NCBI GenBank assembly: GCA_023101885.1
Contig: JALPQD010000088.1
Coordinates: forward strand, 4,623,501 to 4,687,500
Direction: 5' to 3'
Origin: Typhlomys cinereus
Taxonomy: Eukaryota > Chordata > Mammalia > Rodentia > Platacanthomyidae
Length of the DNA: 64,000 bases
Made by a program: the position numbers and the translations under genes. Under the pieces are notes generated by a model. That model did not search any database and was not told the DNA's origin. It worked only from the letters and a program-made list of their open reading frames with translations. Below are positions 54,746 through 64,000 of the stretch, piece by piece (positions within the stretch are counted from its first letter, which is position 1; the number at the start of each line of letters is the position of its first letter).

Positions 54746-56264
54746 AAGGGTTCCTTATACAATCGATAACCTCAACAATAATACATCAAAATGATACTTA
54801 GAATTATATGGATCTTCCAAGTACTCAGGTTCTCAAAATGCAAGGATAATGGTATGTATAAAACTCACTTATATTTTTAATCTCCAAAAAAGTAAAGGCT
54901 TAAAGTAAAGGTACTTAATACTCAGGTAATGACAGTATTTTCAATTTAGGCTGGGGAAATTGAGGACTAGAAGTTTATACTCCTGGTGACTCAAAAAAAT
55001 ACATGCCTGTCTAATACCTAGAAAAACTAGAATGGCCTGTAACATAAAAAAGGGAAGAAACTTACAGGAAAAGTTGAAGGGCAGGAGGGAGGAGGGTTTG
55101 GGGAAGATGGTGTAGCACATGAGTGATGATGTCATTAGGCCTTTCATTTCACCTTCACTTTTGAATGCTCTACCTCGGAAACTAAGAAACACCAAACTCC
55201 TGGTGAGATCACAATGTGTAAGATGTTACACAGTTGGAATTTGCTTTATAAGTTCACTTTTATGGAGAATTGAAGGGGGAATTGGAGACATTAAACACTT
55301 TGGATGTTACCCAAAGTTGGAGGGACATTTGTATCCTCAAGTCTGTGACCTGAAGAAAGAGTAAATTCTGGGTACAAAATAGTTCTGAATGTGAGTTAAA
55401 AAGGTGTAGAATGATAACTGTTACTTTGTAGATTTTACTATTCTTTATACATGAATATCTGCTCTTTTCCCTCTGTGATGAATGATGTTTCCTGTGCACC
55501 TTACTCTGCCGTTAGAGCATTTGAAGCTAAATTTGCTTAAGAAAGGTATCACTCAGTATCACAAATCACTCTCGTTGATATGATAGATAAGCAAAAGGAA
55601 TTAAAATAAATTCTTGTTAAGTTTCATATTTGGAATGTGCATGCCATCATATACATTCTTATGCTGAAATCTTAACTTGCAAGGTAATGATCACATTCCA
55701 ATTTGGGATAATCATGAGGTAATTAGGCTGAAATAGACAATCTTGCATAGTTGGAGTTTGTTCAGGATGTTCTAAAAGCAGGACCCATTCTACTGTACCC
55801 ATTCTATACAAACAAGGAGGTGGAATCTCACCACACAGCCTAACTACAGGGACATTGATCCTATGAAGCACAGCCTCCAGAACTGGAAGAAATTCATCCT
55901 GTGATTTAGAAATGCAGAGAACTAGATTAGCACTTAATAAGACCATACCAAAATTCCAAGAGCTAAACAAAATACAAAAAAGTAGCAAAATCAAAGGTAA
56001 GTTTTCTGATGATCTCATGTAATACTTTTCTAAACCTGTTTTATACCTCCATTTGTCTGACAACTTAAGCTACTGAGATGCATCAAGTACAAAACCTTTT
56101 CCTCTGGAATATCATCTGATCTATCATTATCATAAGCTTGGATTCTTCCTTTCTTGCCTGATTTAAGCCAGGATTTTTGGTATATTTCTATTTACCCTGA
56201 ATGAATGTATGGCGTGAACTCAATAAGTACTCATCATTCTTCCCTCCATTTGTAACTGAACTTC
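54746..56264. other. Upstream flank of OR-D, no gene seen
   Basis: Homologous to the upstream flanks of OR-A (best match, including the segment near 775-1250 that is missing in units 2 and 3), B and C. Confidence 0.6.
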
Positions 56265-56282
56265 TTTTCTCTTTGCTGCAGG
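56265..56282 (+). promoter_or_regulatory. Splice acceptor before OR-D coding exon
   Basis: Pyrimidine tract then gctgcag, with AG at 56280-56281. It is slightly diverged from OR-A/B but a strong acceptor. Confidence 0.75.
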
Positions 56283-56300
56283 GCAGACACTTGATTCCTG

Positions 56301-57245
56301 ATGGATAACACTACCGAGGTGACAGAGTTCATTCTTGTAGGTCTCAGTGATGACCCAGAGCTGCAGATCCCACTCATCATCATCTTCCTCCTCATCTACC
56401 TCAGCACAGTGCTTGGGAACCTGGGAATGAGTGGACTGATCCTGCTGGACTCCCATCTCCACACTCCCATGTACTTCTTCCTCAGTCACCTGTCCCTGGC
56501 AGATTTTGGTTACTCTTCAGCCGTCACTCCCAAGGTGCTGGCAGGTCTCCTCTCAGGAAACAAAATCATGTCCCGCCATGCATGTGGCACCCAGTTCTTC
56601 TTCTTTGGCAATTTTATCACTGTAGAAAATTTTCTCTTGGCCTCCATGGCTTATGACCGCTATGTAGCAGTGTGCAAGCCCCTGCATTACACCACCACCA
56701 TGACCACAAACACATGTGTGTGTCTGATCTCAGGCTCCTATGTCTGTGGCTTTCTGAATGCTTCCATCCATACAGGGAACATTTTCAGTCTCTCCTTCTG
56801 CAAGTCCAATGTGGTGGACCACTTTTTCTGTGATGCCCCTCCTCTGCTGGCGCTCTCCTGCTCAGACACAAATGTCAGTGAGATGGTTATTTTTCTTGTA
56901 GTAGGTGGCAATGTTCTCTTCTCTATTGTGGTCATCTCCAGCTCCTATCTGTTCATATTCATCACCATCCTGAGGATGAGCTCAGCTGAAGGACGTCAGA
57001 AGGCCTTCTCCACCTGTGCTTCTCACTTCACTGCTGTCTCCATCTTCTATGGGACAGTCATCTTCATGTACCTACAGCCCAGCTCCAGTCACTCCATGGG
57101 CACTGACAAGATGGCATCTGTGTTCTACACCATGGTCATCCCCATGCTGAACCCTCTGGTCTACAGCCTGAGAAACAAAGAGGTGAAGGGTGCCTTTAAG
57201 AAGGCTGTGGGGAAAGCTAAATCTTCTCTGTCATTCACATTTTAA
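56301..57245 (+). CDS. Or5b: Olfactory receptor, OR5B-like (OR-D)
   Basis: Intact 314-aa receptor with the full OR motif set and a normal acceptor (cag ending at 56281), putting the ATG 19 bases into the coding exon. The second codon gives Asp (MDNTT) but the Asn3 glycosylation site is kept. Unique changes include Gly-Asn at about 103-104 in TM3 (Val-Gly in the paralogues) and Ser at 227 in the third inner loop. The protein is a patchwork: some blocks match OR-A (VTP at 75-77, Asn87, SEMV at 193-196, SSS at 213-215) while others match OR-B/C (NTC at 137-139, Asn153, Ser163), which points to gene conversion or unequal crossing-over. Confidence 0.95.
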   Translation: MDNTTEVTEFILVGLSDDPELQIPLIIIFLLIYLSTVLGNLGMSGLILLDSHLHTPMYFFLSHLSLADFGYSSAVTPKVLAGLLSGNKIMSRHACGTQFFFFGNFITVENFLLASMAYDRYVAVCKPLHYTTTMTTNTCVCLISGSYVCGFLNASIHTGNIFSLSFCKSNVVDHFFCDAPPLLALSCSDTNVSEMVIFLVVGGNVLFSIVVISSSYLFIFITILRMSSAEGRQKAFSTCASHFTAVSIFYGTVIFMYLQPSSSHSMGTDKMASVFYTMVIPMLNPLVYSLRNKEVKGAFKKAVGKAKSSLSFTF

Positions 57246-57629
57246 CTACAAATATAAATCTGGTATAAAACATTTTCATCCATTTCACATGCATGCATAT
57301 GGGGAAAAAATTGGCAGTATATTGTTTTCTAAGTCATTACATTAATTTTCCTAGTTCTCAAGCCTAAAGACAAGAGCTTTAAGTAAACAGACCTAGAAAT
57401 AGAAAACTAATTGTTAGGACCAATAATCATGGCATACTCATTTTTAAGATCCTTTTCAATAACCATGGCCATACAGGCTCTTACATGTACTTACATACTC
57501 ACGTGTAGCTGTAAACTTTTCCCATTCATCCATCATTCTTGAGAAAACATGTAACTTATACATTTACAGATGAAGAGATTTATTTAAGATATATGTAGGC
57601 TGAGTATTATGGTAAAATCAAAAGTAATT
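57246..57629. other. 3' flank of OR-D
   Basis: Homologous to the OR-A and OR-C 3' flanks. The OR-A AATAAA is altered (caataatc). Confidence 0.5.
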
Positions 57630-57815
57630 ATTTAGGGACTGGCAAGGTGACAGTTGTCATGCAAGTCCAGTGAGATGAGTTCAGACCCGAATGAGAGAAC
57701 TGACTATTGAAAGTTGTCCTCTGCCCCTGATGTCTGGACTGTGATAGGACTATGCCACATTCAAGCATATATACATATAAATAGATAAATAAATAAATGT
57801 ATAAAATGCATGCCT
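57630..57815 (+). mobile_element. B2/B3-like SINE downstream of OR-D
   Basis: Paralogue of 3335-3530. Confidence 0.7.
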
Positions 57816-58734
57816 AACTCTGTTGATAAATAAACAAATAAATCCAAATAGAAATTCTCAGCATAATTTGTATTATTCAGTACTAGCAGTATATGAAATT
57901 ATAATTCATCATTTGAAATCAATTGAAACCTGAAATTAATGGCACTATCCTGGGAGACTTCTATCACTTCATCTTACTTAGCACATATTACTGATCCTGT
58001 TTATGTACAGTGTGTTTCAACACATGTATGCATCATGTACTCATGAGTTCAAAGTGGTTTATTTCCTCTCCTCATTTTGTTATGTGAGTAGTTTTGAGTA
58101 CTGTCATCTAGATTTTAATAAACTATGCAATAATTTATATGAGATTATAATAACCTTACTTTGCTGCATGAGAGCAGAAGTTACTTCCATGAGTAGTGAA
58201 CATTTTAAATTTTTATTAAAAAATATAAATTAGACAGATAATATGTTTTAATGAAAGGTGAGATTCAATATTCATTAAAATCTTTTGAAATCCCAAATAA
58301 AGGAGTACTATTGTTTTTGTTACCTGTACTATAAATGTTTTTATATTGACTCTTGTATGGTAAGTCTTTATATTATTGAATCATAATCTCAAACTAATTT
58401 ACATACATGATAATTTATTACAACATATGGAATACCTTCCTATAATTTGTTAATAATCATTATCTCCATTAGATCAGAAAAAAGTTAAGGAAATGCATGT
58501 TTATTCCAAATTTTAGAGACAGTATATGTGATGGTTTGTTTCAAATATTAACCTCACATCTAAGAGTGTGCTACTGTGCAAACCTATAAGGAATTATCTA
58601 GGGCAGGCCTTTGGGCAGGTCTATAGGAGATTGTCTTGATTGCATAATTGATTTGAGAAAACTCAGCTGATGGTGACCATAAACATTATCTGTACCAACA
58701 AGCAAGTCAGCTTTTCATTTTTCATTTTTCATTT
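57816..58734. other. Downstream flank of unit 4, no gene seen
   Basis: Homologous to the 3' flanks of units 1 and 3. It ends in TTTTCA-type repeats at the junction with unit 5. Confidence 0.6.
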
Positions 58735-59580
58735 TCATTTTTCAAAGCTACAAAGAAGATTTTTTTAAAAATTTTCAAAAAGAAGATGCTCTGGATATTG
58801 ACTGTTTAATGTGATTTTGATGTGCATATGTACAATATTAGCTTTTTCACATATCAGTTTTAAATGAAGTTATGGAAAATAACAAAAGACCTGATCCCTA
58901 TGGACAAATTAATTCCTTTTTCCCTACCAAGGCCAGATAAGGAGCTTTGCATATTCTCCCAGGAGAAATCTCTAGAGATCTCCAAGTCTATGTGATTCTC
59001 TCCAAATCTTCACCTCGAAAATTTCAACCTGATTTCACATCATATGGCTTTATAAAGGCCATGTTGAGTCTTTATAGAGTCTATATATTTAATCCATCTG
59101 AATGATAGTCACTCTGATCTGAGGTTTTGCTACAGGCCTTTAATCATGCTCAGCGAAAACATGTAGAGATCAATCACACTGATCTTCAAATGATAACTTT
59201 TTTATGAGATGGGTTGTAATACAACCCTTATCTGTCATTTATAAACATAATCTGGTAGTTATGTAAGAGATGTGATCTTTGGTTTATTTCACATAAGAAG
59301 AAACTGACTTTTGCAAAAGCACAGAAGAGAAATAGTAGATTTGGAATTTGATCTGTATCAATGAACTCTCCTGTAATTTCCATTTTGATTTACAAGTACT
59401 GGATCCTTTTAACGACTACCTCAGGAGTTTCTCTGCATGTAAGTAGGCATGAATGCCTTCTTTAATGATTTTGGGTTGAGTGTGGCATATTGAATGTTCT
59501 TTCTGCTCTAGAAAACTGGTAAGCTTCTATATTCCACAAGCACTTAAATGAGAAATACAATTCCTGGAAAAGCAGCAGGC
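58735..59580 (+). repeat. Tandem duplication unit 5 (left part only)
   Basis: It matches the left ends of units 2 and 4 (about 18085-18770 and 46130-48120) up to the candidate exon B region, then homology ends. A run of TTTTCA-like repeats lies at its left junction (about 58710-58745). Confidence 0.75.
59487..59518 (+). promoter_or_regulatory. Candidate first-exon end, unit 5 (exon B) for OR-E
   Basis: The sequence ctgctctagaaaactg is followed by gtaagc at 59519, about 1.9 kb upstream of the OR-E coding exon. It is homologous to the unit 4 copy. It is the only shared donor-like site I found upstream of OR-E. Confidence 0.3.
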
Positions 59581-60214
59581 TGCCTCCTCTAACTGTGGGC
59601 TTCTTGAAAGAAGAAAAGTGTTTTCAAAATAGCTCTCAAAAGAAGATTCAGTAGAATTAACTATTAGGTATTTACAAATGGCCTAATGACTTTCATAGGG
59701 ACTCAGAGATATAAGAGAAAGTGGTACTTTTGTCCCAAAAATATAGCCAAAAATTAAGATAAATTATGAATTTGATTGGTTTGATATTGACTTTATTTTG
59801 TTCACTGTTTATTAGTCTCTTATTGCAGGCTACTAAATACAAACCAGAACTGAAAAGAGTAAAGTGATATTCTTTTGCAACTTAAAAAGACTTTAATGTG
59901 AATCGTATTCAAATCTACAACTAATTCAACACTAACGATATTTATTATTTCATGGAGATTCTTAAGAGGTTTATTTAATTCCTGAATCTGGAATTTTTCT
60001 TATACAACTTGCATAACTTTAGAAAATCACCTAACTCCTGGAATACTTAGTGTTATTATTGATAAAGAATAATAGCACCTGCTTTACATGAAACATCCTT
60101 TCACACAAGTGTGCAAGCCCTTATTGCTTCTGCTGACAGTGATCACACGGGCTAACATCAGCAAGCATAATGTTTTCCTAGTCTGGGTTCCTAAGTTAAA
60201 GTTACAAAAGCTTA
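59581..60214. other. Unique non-coding DNA before OR-E
   Basis: Not homologous to the other units as far as I can see. No gene recognised. Confidence 0.5.
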
Positions 60215-60390
60215 GGAAAGGTACAGTGAGATAATTCAGTTGGGAAAAAGTGCTTGCTGCAAAAGCCTGATAACCTGCAATCAATCCCTGGATCCCACAT
60301 GATGGAAGGAAAGAGCCATCATCCCACAAGTTGCCCGCTTACTTCTGTGATATACACATACATACACATAATAATTTAAAAATTTGAACC
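60215..60390 (+). mobile_element. B2/B3-like SINE
   Basis: Diverged tRNA-like head (gtacagtgagataattcagt, then gcaatcaatccctgg) and an A-rich tail near 60370. Confidence 0.55.
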
Positions 60391-60542
60391 TTAGGAGAAA
60401 AGTAAAAGATAATATTAGCTCAGTTCTGTTGAACATTCTTTCAGCAACTATAATTAAAATAAGGAAAACTTAAATCGGTTACTATGGAAGAAAAGAGTAA
60501 AGTGATATTTTCTAATAAGGAATTTGTCACCAAAAAAACAGG

Positions 60543-60774
60543 GTTCAGGGAAATGCCACTGGGTCCTTGTACATCATCGGAGAGGAGGGTCCGGAGGAGA
60601 GTCAGGCATGCGCAAGAAAGGACTCTGGGAATTGGGGCGGGAGGCACTGGGGGATGGGGAGGGAGGGATGAGGGGAGGGAGAGCAGGGGGTTCAGGGGGA
60701 GGAGGAGGGAGGGAGGGAACTGGTGTACCTATTAAGTTTGTATGAGCTGAAATAATAATAAAAAATGTATTATT
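60543..60774 (+). mobile_element. L1 3' UTR fragment
   Basis: Starts in the 3' UTR (ttcagggaaatgccactggg), with G-rich tract (60637-60715) and an A-rich tail. A probable target-site duplication (aaaaaaacag) lies at about 60533-60542 and 60775-60784. Confidence 0.88.
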
Positions 60775-60784
60775 AAAAAAACAG

Positions 60785-61404
60785 AGCTGGGAAATAACAG
60801 CAAGAAACTCATAATACGGGAGCATTCAGAGCTTAACCTCTGAGATTTGGCTATACCTAGAAATTAATAAGGGAAAGAATGAAATTTAATTTTTGAAAAA
60901 TACCATTTTAGTATAAGTATATTATGGATTGCAAAAAAAAGAACTTTTTAAGTAATGACATGGAATCAGAATGGATTGCCACTCAACAGTTGGACAAATA
61001 AAAATCAATTATTTAACCTTTTCATTTAGATCATTTTTATTAATTTAAAAACCAGTAAAATATACTGGTTGAGAGAAAATACAGATTTCACATCCAAAGA
61101 ATCAATTTAGTTCTTTGAAGAAAAACAAAGAACTGTCAGGTCTGGCTGAAAGTGAATTTGGAAAGAGAAGCAATCTGTCAACTCAGTCCAGCAGTTTATT
61201 TGGTTACTTCTCAGGTAGCAACTATATAAAAATTCAAAATAGTGCAGAAAATTCCTTAAGAATGACTTGTATGTATACAGTTGCAAGTCAAAACTGAAGT
61301 CTATGCTTATTTTGCAGACAATAAAAGTACAGGCTGTCACTAAGGAGAAAGACTTCATATTTTAGTTTCAATTTCAATTCAATTTTCTAGTCATTCTGTG
61401 CCTT
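60785..61404. other. Upstream flank of OR-E, no gene seen
   Basis: AT-rich non-coding DNA, probably intron before the OR-E acceptor. Confidence 0.5.
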
Positions 61405-61422
61405 TTGTCTCCATACTACAGG
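61405..61422 (+). promoter_or_regulatory. Splice acceptor before OR-E coding exon
   Basis: A pyrimidine-rich stretch ends in ctacag with AG at 61420-61421. It decides the start: the in-frame ATG at 61405 is upstream of it, so 61441 is chosen. Confidence 0.7.
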
Positions 61423-61440
61423 AGTTCTCCGGGAATATCA

Positions 61441-62385
61441 ATGGGGAACAGGACAGAAGTGACACAGTTCATCCTACTGGGACTCACTAGTGATCCAGGC
61501 CTGCAGGTTCCCCTCTTCCTCATCTTCCTCCTCATCTACATCATTACCTTGGTGGGAAATGTGGGGATGGTGTTGCTGATTCTCCTGGACTCTCGGCTCC
61601 ATACTCCCATGTACATTTTCCTGGGTAATCTGTCTCTGGTGGATTTTTGTTACTCTTCATCAATCACTCCAAAAGTCATGGCTGGGCTCCTAGTGGGAGA
61701 CAAGGTCATGTCCTACAATAAATGTGCTGCTCAGATGTTCTTTTTTACAGCCTTTATTACTATGGAAAATTACCTGTTGGCTGCAATGGCCTATGACCGC
61801 TATGCAGCTGTGTGCAAACCCCTACACTATGCCACCACCATGACTACAAGTGTGTGCATGTGGCTCATCATTGGCTCTTACAGCATTGGTTTCTTGAATG
61901 CCTCTATCCACGTGGGAGACATATTCACGCTCACTTTCTGTAACTCCAATGTGGTCCATCACTTTTTCTGTGATGTTCCAGCAGTCATGGTTCTCTCTTG
62001 CTTTAAGAATCAGGTTAGTGAGCTGAGTCTTCTTTATCTCGAGAGTTTCAATATCTTTTTTGCTCTCTTAGTAATCCTAATATCTTACCTGACCATTTTT
62101 ATCACCATCCTAAAGTTGTCCTCAGCTGCAGGACATCACAAAGCTGTTTCCACCTGTGCCTCCCACTTCACTGCCGTCTCCATCTTCTACGGGACAGTCA
62201 TCTTCATGTACTTGCAGCCCAACTCCAGTCACTCCATGGACACAGACAAAATTGCCTCTGTGTTCTACACCATGGTCATCCCCATGCTGAACCCACTGGT
62301 CTATAGCCTAAGGAACAAGGAAGTACAGGGTGCCTTTAAGAAAGTTGTGGGGAAAGCAGAATCTTCCCTATCATTCATATTTTAG
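61441..62385 (+). CDS. Or5b: Olfactory receptor, OR5B-like, divergent (OR-E)
   Basis: Full-length 314-aa receptor, clearly OR5B-family but well diverged from A-D. It has Asn3 in an NRT site, PMYIFL in TM2, [14 protein letters not shown], loop-2 cysteines, KAVSTC in TM6, and [12 protein letters not shown]. An in-frame ATG exists 36 bases upstream (61405), but it lies before a good splice acceptor (cag ending at 61421), so it would be intronic. The downstream ATG 19 bases into the exon matches the paralogues and gives the usual N terminus. The 3' flank still shows faint homology to that of A-D, so this is the older member of the array. Frame and motifs are intact; likely functional. Confidence 0.94.
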   Translation: MGNRTEVTQFILLGLTSDPGLQVPLFLIFLLIYIITLVGNVGMVLLILLDSRLHTPMYIFLGNLSLVDFCYSSSITPKVMAGLLVGDKVMSYNKCAAQMFFFTAFITMENYLLAAMAYDRYAAVCKPLHYATTMTTSVCMWLIIGSYSIGFLNASIHVGDIFTLTFCNSNVVHHFFCDVPAVMVLSCFKNQVSELSLLYLESFNIFFALLVILISYLTIFITILKLSSAAGHHKAVSTCASHFTAVSIFYGTVIFMYLQPNSSHSMDTDKIASVFYTMVIPMLNPLVYSLRNKEVQGAFKKVVGKAESSLSFIF

Positions 62386-62815
62386 TTACAAGCAACAATA
62401 TGTAGTAAAACATCTTCATGCTCCTCACATGTGTACATATGGGAAAAAGTCACTGTTCAGTGTATGCATTTTTAAATCACTGCCTTAATTTCCCCCAGGT
62501 GGCTCTCAACCCTAAAGACCAAAACCTTAAAAATATAAGAGGCGTTGAAATCATATATAAAGTAATCACCCATCCACAGAGAATCCTACTTTAAGATCAT
62601 TTCAATAAGCATCTCTAAATCAGTAAATAAATGAATAGGATAGACCAAATCCTGGACAGGACTTATGGATGTAGACAGTTCACAAAGCAGGAGTGAGAGT
62701 GTTGGGAAAGAAGAAGCTCTAAGTGGGAAAAAGAAGACAACTGGGATTGAGTATTTGAGGGGGAAATTGCACAAAATTACTCTATTGAAAATTACTATAT
62801 TCATATGTTAAATGC
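62386..62815. other. 3' flank of OR-E
   Basis: The first about 130 bp show diverged homology to the 3' flanks of OR-A to D (tacatatgggaaaaa). Nothing else recognised. Confidence 0.5.
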
Positions 62816-63000
62816 CAGAAATTATAAATAAGTTAAATTGAATAAGATCACCAGTACTGCTAAGGGTATGGAGAAAAGGGTACGCTGCAGATCTGAATAT
62901 AAGTTCATACAGCTGTGGAAAACTGTATGGAGTGTCATCAAAAAAAAATTAAAGAGCTACCTTATGAGTCATTACCCTCCCAACTGAGTATAATTTTTTT
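62816..63000 (+). mobile_element. Old L1 ORF2 fragment
   Basis: Very diverged ORF2 3' sequence (ggtatggagaaaagggtacg, then gtggaaaactgtatggagtg). Similar to 16960-17150. Confidence 0.6.
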
Positions 63001-63009
63001 GCATGTGCT

Positions 63010-63225
63010 GGGGAGTGGGTAAGATTTGAGTATGTGGGCCTATGGAGTCTGAAGAGTGACATGCTGGATTACTCCATCTCCTCACTGCTTTGATCTGTGG
63101 TTTCCCAAGCTCTGCCTTCCAGAGCCAGAATGGCATTCATCTGGCATTATTCAAGGGACCTAGGATTCAAACTCAGGTCCTTTTCCTTTTGAGGCAAGAA
63201 GAGACTTCTTCCCAGTCCCTGAGTA
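63010..63225 (-). mobile_element. B2/B3-like SINE
   Basis: The + strand end reads gattcaaactcaggtccttt, the reverse of a tRNA-like SINE head; diverged. Confidence 0.5.
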
Positions 63226-63270
63226 TAAATTTAAAAAGAAGGAACTCAGTATTTCAAAGCGACATTTTCT

Positions 63271-63471
63271 TTTTTCTTTTTTTTAACTAGAAGAAACAAT
63301 CATTTTATTACTTCTTTTTTATTAATTTTATTACATTTTTGCCTAATTATATAAGCTCCATAAGTAGCCCTCTTCTTCTCCCTCCCTCCTCCCTTCCACC
63401 ATGGTCCCCAATTGCACTTCTCACCCTGTCTCATCACTTTCCCTTCCTTCCTCCTCTCTTGGTGCTTCCTG
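63271..63471 (-). mobile_element. Short L1 3' end fragment
   Basis: T-rich tail then C-rich complement of a polypurine tract. A perfect 17-bp target-site duplication (tcaaagcgacattttct) lies at 63254-63270 and 63472-63488. Confidence 0.9.
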
Positions 63472-63656
63472 TCAAAGCGACATTTTCTATCCTGTGTTTC
63501 ACCAAGTAATAAATTAATAAAGAAAATGTGGTACACACAAGACATAGATTAGTAAGGATTGAGCCATAAAAATGGTGAACTGAAGACACATACAACAACA
63601 TGGGTCAAAATGAAGATCATTATGTTATAAAAATATGAGAGTCTAGAAAGATAATT

Positions 63657-63985
63657 GCTAAATGGTCTCACTTTATATTGGAGTTGTGTGTGTGTGTGTC
63701 TGTGTATGTGTGTGTGTGAGTTGCATGCATGTGTATTTGTCATGTGTGTGCATATGGAGGGTGGACATTCATGTACAGAAGTCAGAGGTGGAAGGTGGGG
63801 GTCTTCCTTGATTGCTTTTGAACTTATTTGTTGATACAGGTTCACTCACTGCTAGCCAGCAAGTCTCTGGCATCTGGCTTTTACCCACCCAAGGCGACCA
63901 CTGCAACAGTTGGAGACCTAAACTCAGATCCTCAGGCCCCTGCCTCAGGAATACTACAAGTTGAATCATTTCTCTGGCCATCTTT
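63657..63985 (-). mobile_element. B3/B4-like SINE
   Basis: GT-rich segment then the reverse of a tRNA-like head (taaactcagatcctcaggcc, then tctctggccatc). Resembles 17220-17595. Confidence 0.55.
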
Positions 63986-64000
63986 TGAGAATATTAAAAA

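Larger units (their letters stand above)
46030..58705 (+). repeat. Tandem duplication unit 4 (holds OR-D)
   Basis: The most complete unit, homologous to units 2 and 3 and with the same 3' flank as units 1 and 3. Its private insertions are L1 fragments at 46379, 46714, 48133 and 49866 and a SINE at 53736. Confidence 0.85.

Noticed and set aside
61405..61440. N-terminal extension of OR-E starting at 61405
   Set aside because: It lies upstream of a strong splice acceptor ending at 61421 and has no counterpart in the paralogues, so it is most likely intronic.
1..64000. CRISPR arrays, tRNA or rRNA genes and operon-like structure
   Set aside because: None seen. Direct repeats here are microsatellites, target-site duplications or duplicated units, and tRNA-like sequences belong to SINEs.

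Overview
The window is mammalian and almost certainly rodent nuclear DNA. It is AT-rich, carries many L1 retrotransposon copies of a young rodent-type lineage, older Lx-like L1 remnants, B2/B3-like SINEs, and three copies of a tRNA-derived SINE of about 250-280 bp whose body does not match the standard mouse B2. That last family suggests a non-murine rodent, but I cannot name the species. No bacterial-type feature, CRISPR array, tRNA gene or rRNA gene was seen.

The functional content is a tandem cluster of five class II olfactory receptor genes, all on the + strand and all recognisable as OR5B-family members. The coding exons are at 1996-2928 (OR-A), 27153-28097 (OR-B), 43571-44515 (OR-C), 56301-57245 (OR-D) and 61441-62385 (OR-E). 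A to D are very similar to each other; E is an older relative. All five are full-length single coding exons. Four are preceded by a good splice acceptor; in OR-C the acceptor AG has become AT.

The cluster grew by duplication of units that carry their flanking DNA. I can follow homologous flanks as unit 1 (1-about 4,500), unit 2 (about 18,000-28,229), unit 3 (34,888-about 46,025), unit 4 (about 46,030-58,705) and a partial unit 5 (about 58,735-59,580 plus OR-E). Lining up the units shows insertions absent from their paralogues. These are L1s at 24552, 39968, 41913, 46379, 46714, 48133 and 49866, SINEs at 37331 and 53736, and an RPL17 retrocopy at 22427. Most have a readable target-site duplication. 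Unit 3 looks chimeric, resembling unit 4 before about 35,430 and unit 2 after it.

Between units lie repeat-dominated blocks. From 4,695 to 7,577 there is a minus-strand HERC5/HERC6-type retropseudogene split by an L1. From 8,045 to 15,930 there is a nearly full-length minus-strand L1 (3' UTR, ORF2, ORF1, 5' UTR with monomer-like repeats) that itself holds a SINE and two L1 fragments. From 28,230 to 34,887 there is an LTR-like block followed by two L1s, and this block replaces the missing end of unit 2 and the missing start of unit 3.

The receptors are expected to act independently, one per sensory neuron, as odorant-detecting GPCRs of the olfactory epithelium. I found no sign of a new enzymatic or defence system. 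The most interesting signals are evolutionary and regulatory: the lost acceptor in OR-C, candidate untranslated first exons shared between units, mosaic unit structure, and retroelement insertions that can be dated against empty paralogous sites.
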